64,000 nt of DNA from Scleromatobacter humisilvae (GTDB taxonomy: Bacteria; Pseudomonadota; Gammaproteobacteria; Burkholderiales; Burkholderiaceae_C), in the NCBI RefSeq assembly GCF_023231945.1, contig NZ_JAJLJH010000001.1, positions 310,001 to 374,000 on the forward strand, read 5' to 3'. The notes beneath the pieces are model-generated. The model saw only the letters and a list, made by a program, of their open reading frames with translations. It had not been told where the DNA came from and searched no databases. Positions 9,253-18,980 of this stretch are shown here, one piece after another; the first letter of the stretch is position 1, and each line of letters starts with the position of its first letter. The translations under genes were made by a program, and so were the position numbers.

Positions 9253-10494
9253 TCAGCGCCCGGCCCATTGCCGATAACGCGCGCCCAGCTTCTTCGTGCG
9301 CACCTGGTCGACGATCAGCGTGAACAGCGGCGAGTAGGCGCGCGGCGCGCCCTGCCCCGCGGCCAGCGCGCGCAGCCGGCGCTTGACCAGCGCCATGCCC
9401 GCCAGGCCGGCCATGCCCTTGTCCTTCCAGGCCACCGTCTGCAGCGGGACGTCGGTCTCGCGGCCGGCGAACCAGGCGGCCGGCAGGTCGGGACGCACGG
9501 CCAGCGCCGTGGCCACGCCCACCATCGCGACGCCGCTCGCCAGCACCTGCTCGGCGACCGCGCGGCGACGGATGCCGCCCGTCGTCATGACCGGCATCGT
9601 CGCGACCGCCGCGAGATCCTTCGCGAACTCGAGGAAGTAGGCCTCGCGCGCCAGCGTGCGGCCGTCGGCGGCGCGGCCCTGCATCGCCGGGGCCTCGTAG
9701 CTGCCGCCCGAGAGCTCGACGAGGTCGACCGGAAGCTCGTTGAGCCAGCGCAGCACCTGCTTGGCGTCGTCCTCCGAGAAGCCGCCGCGCTGGAAGTCGG
9801 CCGAGTTCAGCTTGATCGACACGCAGAAGGCCGGCGACACCTTCGCGCGCACGGCCTTGACCACGTCCAGCAGCAGGCGCGCGCGATTGGCCAGCGAGCC
9901 GCCCCAGGCGTCGGTGCGGCGGTTGGTCAGCGGCGACAGGAACTGCGAGATCAGGTAGCCGTGCGCCGCGTGGATCTGCACGCCGGTGAAGCCGGACTCC
10001 TCGGCCGCCCTGGCGGTGTCGGCGAAGCGCGTGACGACCTCGGCGATCTCGGCCGGCGTCATCTCGCGCGGCTGCGCGAACAGGTTGCTGTGCTTGCCGA
10101 GATCGAGCGCCACGGCCGACGGCGCCCAGGCCTCGCCCTTCATCGCCGCGAACACCTGGCGGCCCGGGTGGTTGATCTGCATCCACACCTGCGCGCCGCC
10201 CGCGCGTGCGTCGCGCGCCCACGCGGCGAAGGGCTCGCGCGGCGTGTCGCGCTCCAGCACGACGCCGCCGGGGCCGGTCATGGCGCGGCCGTCGATCATC
10301 ACGTTGCCGGTCAGGATCAGCCCCGCGCCGCCGCGCGCCCAGGCCGAGTACAGCGCGCGCAGCGCCGGACCGGGCAGCTGGCCGGCGTCGGCCATGTTCT
10401 CCTCCATCGAGGCCTTGGCCACGCGGTTGGGGATGACGGCGCCGTTGGGCAGCGCGAGCGGGGTCGAGAGCGGCAGGGAAGCGGGCGATTTCAT
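9253..10494 (-). CDS. NADH:flavin oxidoreductase, old yellow enzyme family
   Basis: FMN-dependent oxidoreductase of about 413 residues with a TIM-barrel fold. Family signatures are VPNRVAKASMEENMAD-like start (IPNRVAKASM), NVMIDGRAMTG, QINHPGRQ, the GVQIHAAHGYLISQFLSP active-site block, NRRTDAWGGSLANRARLLL, and the phosphate-binding TGGIRRR. It reduces activated C=C bonds of unknown natural substrates. It ends four bases from the convergent ribF stop and is divergent from a MerR-family gene, whose protein probably controls the promoter at 10530-10560. I prefer the ATG at 10494, which has AAGG upstream; a TTG at 10503 would add three residues. The tail of about 40 residues after the barrel (YSPLFTLIVDQVRTKK) is unremarkable. 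Confidence 0.92.
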   Translation of the reverse strand: MKSPASLPLSTPLALPNGAVIPNRVAKASMEENMADAGQLPGPALRALYSAWARGGAGLILTGNVMIDGRAMTGPGGVVLERDTPREPFAAWARDARAGGAQVWMQINHPGRQVFAAMKGEAWAPSAVALDLGKHSNLFAQPREMTPAEIAEVVTRFADTARAAEESGFTGVQIHAAHGYLISQFLSPLTNRRTDAWGGSLANRARLLLDVVKAVRAKVSPAFCVSIKLNSADFQRGGFSEDDAKQVLRWLNELPVDLVELSGGSYEAPAMQGRAADGRTLAREAYFLEFAKDLAAVATMPVMTTGGIRRRAVAEQVLASGVAMVGVATALAVRPDLPAAWFAGRETDVPLQTVAWKDKGMAGLAGMALVKRRLRALAAGQGAPRAYSPLFTLIVDQVRTKKLGARYRQWAGR

Positions 10495-10529
10495 GAGGGT
10501 CAAGCCTTGGAAATGTGCAAAGTGCCGCG

Positions 10530-10560
10530 ATGTTAGGATTCAAGTCAACTTGAAGGTCAA
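10530..10560 (-). promoter_or_regulatory. MerR-type promoter with 19-bp spacer and perfect dyad
   Basis: Read leftward: -35 TTGACC (10560-10555), a 19-bp spacer (10554-10536) and -10 TAACAT (10535-10530). The spacer holds the perfect 16-bp palindrome TTCAAGTTGACTTGAA (10539-10554). An over-long 19-bp spacer filled by a palindrome is the classical design of promoters that MerR-family activators untwist, and a merR-like gene begins 18 bp away on the other strand. The predicted transcript would start about 30 bases before the oxidoreductase ATG. Confidence 0.75.
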
Positions 10561-10578
10561 GCCCTTTCGGAGCCCGCC

Positions 10579-11091
10579 ATGAAGATCGGTGAACTTGCCG
10601 CCGCCACCGGCCTCGCGCCGTCCGCGATCCGCTTCTACGAGCAGAGCGGGTTGCTGCCGGAAGCGCAGCGCTCGCCCAACGGCTACCGCAGCTACTCGGC
10701 CGACGCGGTCGACCGGCTGCGCTACATCCAGCTCGCGCAGGCCCTGGGCTTCACGCTGGACACGCTGCGCGCCGGGCTGGTGGACCGCGGCACGCGAACC
10801 CAGACCGAGATGCACGACGAGATGCTGCAGCGCCTGGACACCCGCCTCGCCGAGGTCGACCACATGCTCGCGACGCTGCGCGCGCAACGCAAGGACCTGC
10901 TCACGGTGCGCGAGCGCCTGCTCGCCACCTGGGCCACCGGCGAGTGCCTGGACCCCGCCAGCGTCGAGCTGTGCCCCCCGCTCGAGTCCGCGCCCGCGCC
11001 CGTGTCGGCGGCGCCGCGCGCGCGCCGCGTCACGCGCGCGAGCGCGCCGGCAGCCGCGCCCGCCCCGGCGCCGCGGGCGCTGCGCCGGTAG
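10579..11091 (+). CDS. MerR-family transcriptional regulator
   Basis: Protein of 170 residues beginning [22 protein letters not shown], the MerR winged helix-turn-helix, with [17 protein letters not shown] as wing and [15 protein letters not shown] as the second helical motif. A long dimerisation helix covers residues about 75-120. There are only two cysteines (GECLD and ELCPP), not a SoxR-type Fe-S cluster, so a metal, electrophile or organic effector are all possible. The last 45 residues are Ala/Pro/Arg-rich and probably disordered. It is divergent from the old-yellow-enzyme gene, its likely target. Confidence 0.92.
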   Translation: MKIGELAAATGLAPSAIRFYEQSGLLPEAQRSPNGYRSYSADAVDRLRYIQLAQALGFTLDTLRAGLVDRGTRTQTEMHDEMLQRLDTRLAEVDHMLATLRAQRKDLLTVRERLLATWATGECLDPASVELCPPLESAPAPVSAAPRARRVTRASAPAAAPAPAPRALRR

Positions 11092-11312
11092 AATGGACGC
11101 CATGTCGCTGCCCTTCAGCCTTCGCCTCGCCCCCTGCCGCTGGCACGCCGCCACGCGGCGCCAGGCCACGCGCGACCGAATTATTCGCGGGCTCGCCTGA
11201 GCCCGCCAAGGCCGCGCGCACGCCTTGCGGCGCGGTCAACCGGCACCCCCGCCGTCGTCCTCGACGGCTCCCCGCACCGCCTCTCGCGCGTCGCCACCGG
11301 CGCGCCACCGCC
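11092..11312. other. Intergenic region before ileS
   Basis: This 221-bp stretch separates merR and ileS. It is open in several frames and has an ATG at 11093 that would give a 35-residue Arg-rich peptide, but there is no family signal. It probably holds the ileS promoter; I could not define hexamers. Confidence 0.3.
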
Positions 11313-14183
11313 ATGACCGCCGACACCGACAAGACCGCCCCCGCCACCGACTACCGCGCCACGCTCAACCTGCCCGACACGCCGTTCCCGATGCGCGGCG
11401 ACCTGCCCAGGCGCGAGCCGGGCTGGGTGCAGCAATGGGAGAAGGAAGGCCTGTACAAGCGCCTGCGCGACGCCCGCGTCGGCAAGCCGCTGTTCGTGCT
11501 GCACGACGGCCCGCCCTACGCCAACGGCCAGATCCACATGGGCCACGCCGTCAACAAGGTGTTGAAGGACATGATCGTCAAGACCCGTCAGCTGATGGGC
11601 TTCGACGCGCAGTACGCGCCGGGCTGGGACTGCCACGGCCTGCCGATCGAGAATGCGATCGAGAAGGAGTTCGGCCGCAAGCTGAGCCGCGACGACATGC
11701 AGGCCAGGAGCCGTGCCTACGCCACCGCGCAGATCGGCCAGCAGATGGTCGACTTCAAGCGCCTGGGCGTGATCGGCGACTGGGAGCATCCGTACCGCAC
11801 GATGGACTTCGCCAACGAGGCCGGCGAGCTGCGCGCGTTCAAGCGCGTGATCGAGCGCGGCTTCGTCTACCGCGGCCTCAAGCCCGTGTACTGGTGCTTC
11901 GACTGCGGCTCGTCGCTGGCCGAGTTCGAGATCGAGTACGCCGACAAGAAGAGCTTCACGATCGACGTCGGCTTCAAGTGCGCCGAGCCGGCCAAGCTGG
12001 CGGCGGCCTTCGGCCTGCCGTCGCTCGCCAAGGACGCCTTCGTCGTGATCTGGACGACCACGCCGTGGACGATCCCCGCCAACCAGGCGCTCAACCTGAA
12101 CCCGCAGCTGGAATACAGCCTGGTCGACACCGAGCGCGGCCTGCTGCTGCTGGCGTCGGCGCTGGTGGAGAAGTGCCTGGAGCGCTACGGCCTGACCGGC
12201 ACGGTGATCGCCACCACGCTGGGCCAGTCGCTGGACGAGATCAGGTTCCGCCATCCGTTCGCCGAGGTCGATCCGGGCTACGACCGCCTGTCGCCGATCT
12301 ATCTCGCCGACTACGCGACCGCCGACGACGGCACCGGCATCGTCCACTCGTCGCCCGCGTACGGCGTCGACGACTTCAACTCCTGCGTCAGCCACGGCAT
12401 GAAGATCGACGAGATCCTCAACCCGGTGCAGGGCTCGGGCGTGTACGCGCCGGAGCTGCCGCTGTTCGGCGGCCAGTTCATCTGGAAGGCGCAGCAGGCC
12501 ATCGTCGACGCGCTGCGCGACGCCGGCCGCCTGTTCGCCACGTCGCAGATCACGCACAGCTACCCGCACTGCTGGCGCCACAAGACGCCGGTGATCTACC
12601 GCGCCGCGGCGCAGTGGTTCGTGCGCATGGACGAGGGCGAGGGCGTCTTCACCAAGGACAAGGCCCCGGCCACGCTGCGCCAGCTGGCGCTCGCGGCCAT
12701 CGACCAGACCACGTTCTATCCCGAGAACGGCAAGGTGCGCCTGCGCGACATGATCGCCGGCCGCCCCGACTGGTGCATCTCGCGCCAGCGCAGCTGGGGC
12801 GTGCCGATCCCGTTCTTCCTGCACAAGGATTCGGGCGAACTGCATCCGCGCACGATGGAGATCCTCGACCAGGCCGCCGACATCGTCGAGCGCGGCGGCA
12901 TCGAGGCCTGGAGCCGCGTGACGACGGAAGAGATCCTCGGCGCGGAAGACGCGCCGATGTACACGAAGTCGACCGACATCCTCGAGGTCTGGTTCGACTC
13001 CGGCTCCACCTTCTTCCACGTGCTGCGCGGCACGCACAAGGGCACGCCGGCGCACCCGGGCTTCCATTCCGACGGCCCCGAGGCCGACCTCTACCTCGAA
13101 GGCCACGACCAGCACCGCGGCTGGTTCCACTCGGCGCTGCTGCTCGCCTGCGCGCTGTACGGCCGCGCGCCCTACCGCGGCCTGCTGACCCACGGCTTCA
13201 CCGTGGACAGCAAGGGCATCAAGATGAGCAAGTCGCTCAAGAACGGCATCGAGCCGCAGGCCGTCAGCGACAAGCTGGGCGCCGAGATCATCCGCCTGTG
13301 GGTGGCCGCGTCCGACTACTCGGGCGACATCGCCGGCGACGACAAGATCCTCGCCCGCGTGGTCGACGGCTACCGCCGCATCCGCAACACGCTGCGCTTC
13401 CTGCTCGCCAACACGAGCGACTTCAATCACGAGACCGATGCGGTGCCGCTGGAGGACCTGCTCGAGATCGACCGCTACGCGCTCGCCCGCGCGGCGCAGC
13501 TGCAGGCCGAGATCCTGCAGCACTTCCAGGTCTACGAGTTCCACCCGGTCGTCTCCAAGCTGCAGATCTACTGCTCGGAAGACCTGGGCGCGTTCTACCT
13601 CGACGTGCTGAAGGATCGCCTCTACACGACGGCGCCCAAGTCCTTCGCGCGCCGCTCGGCGCAGACCGCGCTGTGGCACATCACGCACGCGATGCTGCGC
13701 TGGATGGCGCCCATGCTCAGCTTCACCGCGGAAGAAGCGTTCCCGGTCTTCGCGCCGGGCGCGTCGTTCTCGATCTTCACCGAGACGTTCTGGCACATCG
13801 AGAGCGGTGACTCGGCGCTGATCGCCAAGTGGGATCGCGTGCACGCGATCCGCGAGGCGGCCAACAAGGCGATCGAGGAAGTGCGCAAGGACGGCGGCGT
13901 CGGCTCGTCGCTGCAGGCCGAGCTCACCATCGCCGCCAACGCCGAGGATCGCGCGCTGCTGGCCTCGCTCGGCGACGACCTCAAGTTCGTCACCATCACG
14001 TCGGCCGTCACGGTGGTCGAGGGCGACGAGCTGGTGGTCACGGTGACGCCGTCGACGCACGCCAAGTGCGAGCGCTGCTGGCACTGGCGCGCCGACGTCG
14101 GCGCCGACGCCGCGCATCCGACGATCTGCGGCCGCTGCACCAGCAACCTGTTCGGCACGGGCGAAGCGCGCCGCATCGCCTGA
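11313..14183 (+). CDS. ileS: Isoleucyl-tRNA synthetase
   Basis: Class I aminoacyl-tRNA synthetase that charges tRNA-Ile; 956 residues, normal for bacterial IleS. The HIGH-type motif is [13 protein letters not shown] near residues 66-78, the editing domain contains [14 protein letters not shown], and the KMSKS loop is near residue 636 ([11 protein letters not shown]). The C-terminal zinc finger, with cysteine pairs CERC and CGRC near residues 918-940, is complete, so this is the E. coli-like mupirocin-sensitive architecture. The ATG at 11313 is followed by the usual [20 protein letters not shown]. Normally ribF lies directly upstream and lspA directly downstream; both neighbours have been displaced here. 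Confidence 0.98.
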   Translation: MTADTDKTAPATDYRATLNLPDTPFPMRGDLPRREPGWVQQWEKEGLYKRLRDARVGKPLFVLHDGPPYANGQIHMGHAVNKVLKDMIVKTRQLMGFDAQYAPGWDCHGLPIENAIEKEFGRKLSRDDMQARSRAYATAQIGQQMVDFKRLGVIGDWEHPYRTMDFANEAGELRAFKRVIERGFVYRGLKPVYWCFDCGSSLAEFEIEYADKKSFTIDVGFKCAEPAKLAAAFGLPSLAKDAFVVIWTTTPWTIPANQALNLNPQLEYSLVDTERGLLLLASALVEKCLERYGLTGTVIATTLGQSLDEIRFRHPFAEVDPGYDRLSPIYLADYATADDGTGIVHSSPAYGVDDFNSCVSHGMKIDEILNPVQGSGVYAPELPLFGGQFIWKAQQAIVDALRDAGRLFATSQITHSYPHCWRHKTPVIYRAAAQWFVRMDEGEGVFTKDKAPATLRQLALAAIDQTTFYPENGKVRLRDMIAGRPDWCISRQRSWGVPIPFFLHKDSGELHPRTMEILDQAADIVERGGIEAWSRVTTEEILGAEDAPMYTKSTDILEVWFDSGSTFFHVLRGTHKGTPAHPGFHSDGPEADLYLEGHDQHRGWFHSALLLACALYGRAPYRGLLTHGFTVDSKGIKMSKSLKNGIEPQAVSDKLGAEIIRLWVAASDYSGDIAGDDKILARVVDGYRRIRNTLRFLLANTSDFNHETDAVPLEDLLEIDRYALARAAQLQAEILQHFQVYEFHPVVSKLQIYCSEDLGAFYLDVLKDRLYTTAPKSFARRSAQTALWHITHAMLRWMAPMLSFTAEEAFPVFAPGASFSIFTETFWHIESGDSALIAKWDRVHAIREAANKAIEEVRKDGGVGSSLQAELTIAANAEDRALLASLGDDLKFVTITSAVTVVEGDELVVTVTPSTHAKCERCWHWRADVGADAAHPTICGRCTSNLFGTGEARRIA

Positions 14184-14224
14184 GCCCGCGCGCCTGGAGG
14201 CGCCCACGCCAGAAGCAATGACGA

Positions 14225-14258
14225 GACGCGTGTCGACGATTCCTCGTCGGCACGCGTC
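14225..14258 (+). terminator. Long hairpin downstream of ileS
   Basis: Arms 14225-14239 and 14244-14258 pair over 15 bp with a single T-G wobble and a TTCC loop, starting 42 bases after the ileS stop. A shorter GCGCC/GGCGC hairpin precedes it just after the stop. Neither is followed by a clear T run (only CTCTCTTCC further on), so rho-independent termination is plausible but not certain; RNA protection is the alternative. Confidence 0.45.
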
Positions 14259-14649
14259 GCCGCTGTTGCGCCCTCTCTTCCCTGGCCTGCCGATTGCGAT
14301 ACCTGGCCTGGTATCAAAAAAATCCGCTACGGCCTCGGCAGGGTGCCCGACGGCGTTCAACAAATACGTCCACGGCCTGGTGGGAGTGGCTTGGCCACCC
14401 TGGAGCATCTCGTCCCGGACGACCCGGGCAATCGAGGCGGATTCACCGTGATGGCCCTCCGCCCGCGCCTTGGACTGCCGCAGAACGGTCACGCACGAAG
14501 GGCAGCCCCTGGCCGGACAGAGACGGCCGACGTGCCTCGCTCGCCCATCGCCCGATCGCGACGGGATGACGAAGGAGCGGTCGGCGGTCGAGGCACCGAG
14601 TCCGTTCACACGGTGACCCGGTCGCCCGACTCGCAGTCGCGACGGGCGC
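14259..14649. other. No gene seen between ileS hairpin and the repeat protein
   Basis: About 390 bp without a convincing gene on either strand. Short open frames exist on both strands but show no family signal, signal peptide or ribosome-binding site. It marks the left boundary of the accessory block inserted between ileS and lspA. Confidence 0.4.
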
Positions 14650-16365
14650 TCAGTTGGACGGTCGGCTCGCCTCTTCCCCACGAGGGCGAGCCGCTTCGCC
14701 GCGCTCCTGCGGCGCGCGCTGCGGCTGTTGCCGCTGACCCTCCTGCTGGGCGCGTTGCTGCTCGGCGCGTTGGGCCTGCTCCTGCTGCGCTCGTTGCTGG
14801 GCCTGCTGCTGCGTCCGTGCCTGCGCTTCCTGCTGGGCACGTTGCTGTTCTGCGCGTTGGGCCTGCTCCTGCTGCGCTCGCTGCTGGGCTTGCTGCTGCG
14901 TCCGTGCCTGCGCTTCCTGCTGGGCACGTTGCTGTTCTGCGCGCTGAGCCTGCTCCTGCTGCGCTCGCTGCTGGGCTTGCTGCTGGGCTTGCTGCTGAGC
15001 CTGCTGCTGCTGCGTCCGCGCCTGCGCTTCCTGTTGGGCGCGTTGCTGTTCTGCGCGTTGAGCCTGCTCCTGCTGCGCTCGCTGCTGCGCGTCCTGTTGG
15101 CCGCGTTGCTGCTCGGCGCGCTGCGTCTGCTCCTGTTGCGCCCGCTGCTGCTCCTGCACTTGCGCGCGCTGCTGGGGCGGCTCCTGGAGGGCACGCTGCG
15201 GCTCGGCCGGCTGGGCGCCCGGCCTGGCCTGGAGCGTGGTCGGAGGCTGCGCCGCTCGCGCCCCTTGTGGATTCGCCGCCGCGGAAGGCAGGTGCGCGGT
15301 ATCGACGTCATGGCCGCCGGCGCGAGTCTGGCGAGCCTCGGCAGGCGTCATCGGCGCGTGACCCATCTCTGCGCGCTGGGCCTGCGGCACGGTGGCCGCC
15401 CCGTGCGATGGCACGGCGGGCAGGCCCTGCACCTTCTGCGCCGCGGGCAGCGCGGCCAGCGTGTGGCCCGGCGCATAGGCAGCGACTGCCGTGCGCATGG
15501 CGGGCGTCGGCGCGCGTGCGGCGACTTGCGGATGCATCGCGGCGGCAAGGTGGGCCTGATGCGGCACCTGCGCCTGGAATGCGCGTCCGCTTGCGGTGGC
15601 GCCCGCCGGCGCCTCGACGATCACGTTGGTGATGTTGCGCACGTTGGTGACCGAATAGTTGGTCACGCGGTTGTCGTTGACGGTGTGGCGCGCATCGATC
15701 GCCACGGCGCCGGTGACGCGCATGCCGACCGCCATCACCGGAGGCGCGCTGATCACGACCGCCGGCGGCGTGCCGATCGGTGCGGGAACGATCAGGCCAG
15801 GGCGCGAGCCGGGCGGCGGCGGAATGAAGATTCCGACCGGACCTTCGGGCGCCGGCCCGATCACGACCCCTTCGTTGACGTACGCCCAGGCGATCGGCCG
15901 CTCGACCGGCGGCGCGACGAATTCGACCTCGGGCGACGACCAATAGCCGGGGATGAAGATCACGCGACTGTCACGGTGCTCGTAGTACGGCTGCACCCAC
16001 ACGTATTCCTGCCGCGGCGGATCCATCCAGCGGCCGGCACACCACACCCAGTCACCCTGCCACGTCCAGTAGCCCCCCGTCCAGACGGCGTAGGGATCGG
16101 GCTGCGGCGGCAGTTCCTCGACCAGCATCGGCGGCGGTGCCCACGCCACCGCCACCGGTTCCGGCTCCTGCACGGGCGGATCGATGAACAGGCTCACGAC
16201 GGCACCGATGTCGTAGAGCCAACCGGACTGCGCCGTGACGCCGACGTCGACGGACACCTGAGCGTACGCCGTGCCGGTGGCGGCGCAGCCGAACGCGACG
16301 GCGATCGACAGCGCGATGACAGGTCGGCGCAAGATGAAGCGATGAGAAGGAACGCGATGGGCCAT
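14650..16365 (-). CDS. Secreted YXWGXW-type protein with Gln/Arg-rich tandem repeats
   Basis: About 571 residues. A signal peptide (FILRRPVIALSIAVAFGCAATGTAYAQ) leads into a Trp/Tyr/Pro-rich domain with GGYWTWQGDWVWCAGRW and FIPGYW, as in YXWGXW-repeat proteins (envelope or secreted, function unknown). Residues about 100-250 are Pro/Val/Ile-rich with repeated VTNYSVTNVRNITNV. From about residue 390 to the end the protein is almost only Q, A, R, E and T, built of a 29-residue repeat (RTQQQ...RAQQEAQA), which should form a long charged helix or coiled coil. I chose the ATG at 16365 because AGGAG lies 7 bases upstream; an in-frame ATG at 16386 lacks one. Function unknown; an envelope or surface role is inferred from the signal peptide. 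Confidence 0.85.
   Translation of the reverse strand: MAHRVPSHRFILRRPVIALSIAVAFGCAATGTAYAQVSVDVGVTAQSGWLYDIGAVVSLFIDPPVQEPEPVAVAWAPPPMLVEELPPQPDPYAVWTGGYWTWQGDWVWCAGRWMDPPRQEYVWVQPYYEHRDSRVIFIPGYWSSPEVEFVAPPVERPIAWAYVNEGVVIGPAPEGPVGIFIPPPPGSRPGLIVPAPIGTPPAVVISAPPVMAVGMRVTGAVAIDARHTVNDNRVTNYSVTNVRNITNVIVEAPAGATASGRAFQAQVPHQAHLAAAMHPQVAARAPTPAMRTAVAAYAPGHTLAALPAAQKVQGLPAVPSHGAATVPQAQRAEMGHAPMTPAEARQTRAGGHDVDTAHLPSAAANPQGARAAQPPTTLQARPGAQPAEPQRALQEPPQQRAQVQEQQRAQQEQTQRAEQQRGQQDAQQRAQQEQAQRAEQQRAQQEAQARTQQQQAQQQAQQQAQQRAQQEQAQRAEQQRAQQEAQARTQQQAQQRAQQEQAQRAEQQRAQQEAQARTQQQAQQRAQQEQAQRAEQQRAQQEGQRQQPQRAPQERGEAARPRGEEASRPSN
14745..15125. repeat. Tandem repeat, 87-bp period, inside the Gln/Arg-rich gene
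   Basis: Near-identical copies with an 87-bp (29-codon) period: the marker GCGTCCGTGC occurs at 14811 and 14898, and the related GCGTCCGCGC at 15012, 114 bp further, because this copy carries 27 extra bases of Gln/Ala codons. The whole period is in frame, so copy-number changes would lengthen or shorten the protein without a frameshift. Confidence 0.85.
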
Positions 16366-16894
16366 GGTGGTCTCCTGCGGTTTCATTCGTGGCGCGCGGA
16401 TGCGCGATGTGCGGCTGGGGCGTCGGCGTTCGCCGTGCCGCTCGTCTGTTCAACGCAGGGGCCGCCTGGCGCGATGTCGGACAACGCCGCGTCCGGTGCC
16501 GAAGGCGCGTGCTCGAGCTGCCGGGCGCTCGAATAACGACTGCCGCGCGGTCCCTGTCGAACTCGAATTAGCTGCGCGTTAGTTCGGCGCTGTCGCGTTG
16601 CGAGTTTTCCGAGTGCGTTCGACTTCACGCAAGGTTCGACACCGACCGGACCTCGCGTCACGCATCGGTCACTCGCCAGGCCTAAGTTGCGCGGGCCCCT
16701 CGGTCACATCCATGGCCGGCGGGGCGTTGCGTGAAGGCCCGAGCCGACTTGGCAGGACGACGCGCAATGCTCATGCACGTGAATGAGCTTTCTCCGCATG
16801 CGGCCTCGCGCGCCGGTCACGGCGAATCGAAAGTTTCGCCAGTGAAGCCGTGCCACGCGTCGCCCGCCCCAAGAACCAACCATCGAGAGACACC
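16366..16894. other. Divergent intergenic region, 529 bp
   Basis: Separates the Gln/Arg-rich gene (minus) from the phosphodiesterase-like gene (plus), so it should carry both promoters. The part around 16540-16680 is less GC-rich (for example AACTCGAATTAG at 16560-16571), as expected for promoter DNA, but I could not assign -35/-10 pairs with confidence. No gene-like frame with a good start was seen. Confidence 0.4.
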
Positions 16895-18538
16895 ATGAAG
16901 TCCCTTCTTGTCGGAACCGCGCTGCTCTCCAGCACCGCACTCTGCCTGGCCGATGACCATCGGCATTCCATCGACCATGTACTCATCGTCAGCATCGACG
17001 GCATGCATCAGCAAGACCTCGCGCGCTGCATTTCGGACAAGACCTGCCCGAACATCGCGGCCCTCGCGCGCCACGGCGTGACCTACACCAATGCCTACAC
17101 GCCGGGCCTGTCGGACTCCGTGCCCGGTCTGGCCGCGCTGGTCACCGGCGGCGGCCCGCGCTCGACCGGCCTGTTCTACGACGACGTCTACGACCGCACG
17201 CTGTATGCCGGCACGGACACGCACTGCACCGGCACGCAGGGCGTCGAAGTCTTCCTGCAGGAGCAGGTGGGCATCGACGCGATGAACGGTGGTGCGCTGG
17301 TGCACCTCGACGGCGGCGGCGCCTTCAATCCGCAGCAGATCCCGCACCGCAAGGTCGGCGGCAAGTGCGTGCCGGTGTACCCGCACGACTTCATCCAGAC
17401 CAATACGATCTTCGAGGTTGCCAAGCAGAACCTGCGTCATGCGCACACGGCCTGGTCCGACAAGCACGCGTGGGGCACCGACTGGGTCAATGGCCCGTCG
17501 GGCAAGGGCGTGGACGACATGGCCCGCACCGAGATCAACTCGATCGACGGCCCCGCGGGCAACGACTTCACCGGTTCGTACGACGGGATCGCGCCGGCCT
17601 ACCTGCACACCGAGGTATTCGACGACATCCACGTGGAGAACATCCTCAACGAGATCGACGGCAAGGATTCGGCCGGCAAAACTCCCGCGCCCGTGCCGAC
17701 GATCTTCGGCACGAACTTCCAGACGCTGAGCGTCGCGCAGAAGGCCACCAACCTGTCCGGCGGCGGCTACGCCGACGCGGCGTTCACGCCCAACCCGTTC
17801 GTGAAGGACGCGATCGCCTACGTGGACGCGGCGATCGGCAAGTTCAGCGCCGCACTCGCGGCGCGCCACCTGAGCGATTCGACGTTGTTCGTGCTGACCG
17901 CCAAGCACGGCCAGTCGCCCGCGGACCACGCCCGGCTCAAGAAGATCGGCCATGCCGTGGGCACCACGCTGACGGCCTATGTCGGCGGCGGCAGCGATCC
18001 CGTCACGGGCAACAACCTGGGCAACGGCCAGGTCACCGACGACGACGTCGCGTTCGTCTGGCTGAACGACCCGTCGCAGCGCGCGGCCGCGGAGGCCTTG
18101 CTGGCGGCGTCGACCGCCTGCCCGCCGGTCGATCCGACGACCAGGACAGTCGTCGCCGTCGTGCCGCGGATCTGTGCGGACAACGGCGGCGCCGTGATCG
18201 ACCTGGGCGCCATGCCCTGGAAGTTCGGCGATCCGGCCAACGGGCGCACCCCGGACTTCATGGTGCAGCCCAATCCCGGCGTCATCTACACCACGAGCCA
18301 GGCCAAGGACATGGAGCATGGCGGCTTCGCGCCCGACGACGGTCATCTCGCCCTGGTGGTCTCGCATCCGTCGCTGCGGGCGCGGACGGTCGACAGCCGC
18401 GTGACGACTGCCCAGGTCGCACCGACGGCGATCCGGGCGCTCGGCCTGGACCCGAGGCTGCTCGAATCCGTTCGCAAGGAAGGCACGCGCGTCCTGCCGC
18501 ATGCGCTGTCCGAGTATCGCGACGACGACGACAACTGA
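16895..18538 (+). CDS. Secreted alkaline-phosphatase-superfamily / nucleotide pyrophosphatase-like protein
   Basis: About 547 residues with an N-terminal signal peptide (SLLVGTALLSSTALCLA). The metal-binding start VLIVSIDGMHQQDL and the nucleophile region CPNIAALARHGVTYTNAYTP...SDSVPGLAALVTGG are those of type I phosphodiesterase/nucleotide pyrophosphatase and related alkaline phosphatases; further ligands may be AKHGQSP and the late HGGFAPDDGH. The middle is longer and more divergent than in simple NPP enzymes, so the substrate cannot be assigned. A GAGAG sequence precedes the ATG at 16895. Expected location is periplasm or outside the cell. Confidence 0.85.
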   Translation: MKSLLVGTALLSSTALCLADDHRHSIDHVLIVSIDGMHQQDLARCISDKTCPNIAALARHGVTYTNAYTPGLSDSVPGLAALVTGGGPRSTGLFYDDVYDRTLYAGTDTHCTGTQGVEVFLQEQVGIDAMNGGALVHLDGGGAFNPQQIPHRKVGGKCVPVYPHDFIQTNTIFEVAKQNLRHAHTAWSDKHAWGTDWVNGPSGKGVDDMARTEINSIDGPAGNDFTGSYDGIAPAYLHTEVFDDIHVENILNEIDGKDSAGKTPAPVPTIFGTNFQTLSVAQKATNLSGGGYADAAFTPNPFVKDAIAYVDAAIGKFSAALAARHLSDSTLFVLTAKHGQSPADHARLKKIGHAVGTTLTAYVGGGSDPVTGNNLGNGQVTDDDVAFVWLNDPSQRAAAEALLAASTACPPVDPTTRTVVAVVPRICADNGGAVIDLGAMPWKFGDPANGRTPDFMVQPNPGVIYTTSQAKDMEHGGFAPDDGHLALVVSHPSLRARTVDSRVTTAQVAPTAIRALGLDPRLLESVRKEGTRVLPHALSEYRDDDDN

Positions 18539-18697
18539 GCGGCTTGGCCCCGCATCCGCGGGGCCGTGCAGACGCGCGACGCTCCAGCGTCGCGCGATCC
18601 AGGCCTGGCGCTTGCCCTCGTTTCTCTCCATTTGGAGACTACGATCGACGACGCCCGTCTCGGCATGGCGACCGAGGCCCCGGCAAAGGAACTGCAG

Positions 18698-18952
18698 ATG
18701 ACCGAAGCAAGAAAGCCCGAGGGGCAAATCCTGCGAACCCGCATACGCTTTGCGCTGCGCCGGGCGACGGGCGTGGTGTTCGACATCGATGCGATGCTCC
18801 GGAGACCCGAGCATCGAGCGCTTCGAATTCGCCTCTGGCGCGACGTCGGTTCGCACGAGTTGAGCAGCCTGCTCGATGAGCTCGAGACCGAATTCCAGGC
18901 CGACGGCGTCGCGGCTGAGGCCGACGCGTCCCCGGCTGTTCACGCCCGGTAA
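18698..18952 (+). CDS. Small hypothetical protein
   Basis: Not recognised. An 84-residue protein, basic in its first half (ILRTRIRFALRRATGVVFDIDAMLRR) and acidic in the second (SHELSSLLDELETEFQADGV), probably helical and cytoplasmic. The ATG at 18698 has AAAGGA about 7 bases upstream; ATGs at 18665 and 18566 would lengthen it but lack such a site. Coding status rests only on codon pattern and start context. Confidence 0.45.
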   Translation: MTEARKPEGQILRTRIRFALRRATGVVFDIDAMLRRPEHRALRIRLWRDVGSHELSSLLDELETEFQADGVAAEADASPAVHAR

Positions 18953-18980
18953 GTCCTGCGGGCCCGCGAAGGCCTGCGGC

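Noticed and set aside
11093-11200. Short Arg-rich open frame starting MDAMSLPF before ileS
   Set aside because: No motif, coupling or conserved feature; its composition fits untranslated GC-rich DNA. It could be a leader peptide, but nothing supports that.
14728-16536. Plus-strand Leu-rich open frame of about 600 codons
   Set aside because: It is the complement of the Gln-codon repeats; the minus-strand gene has a signal peptide, family motifs and a ribosome-binding site.
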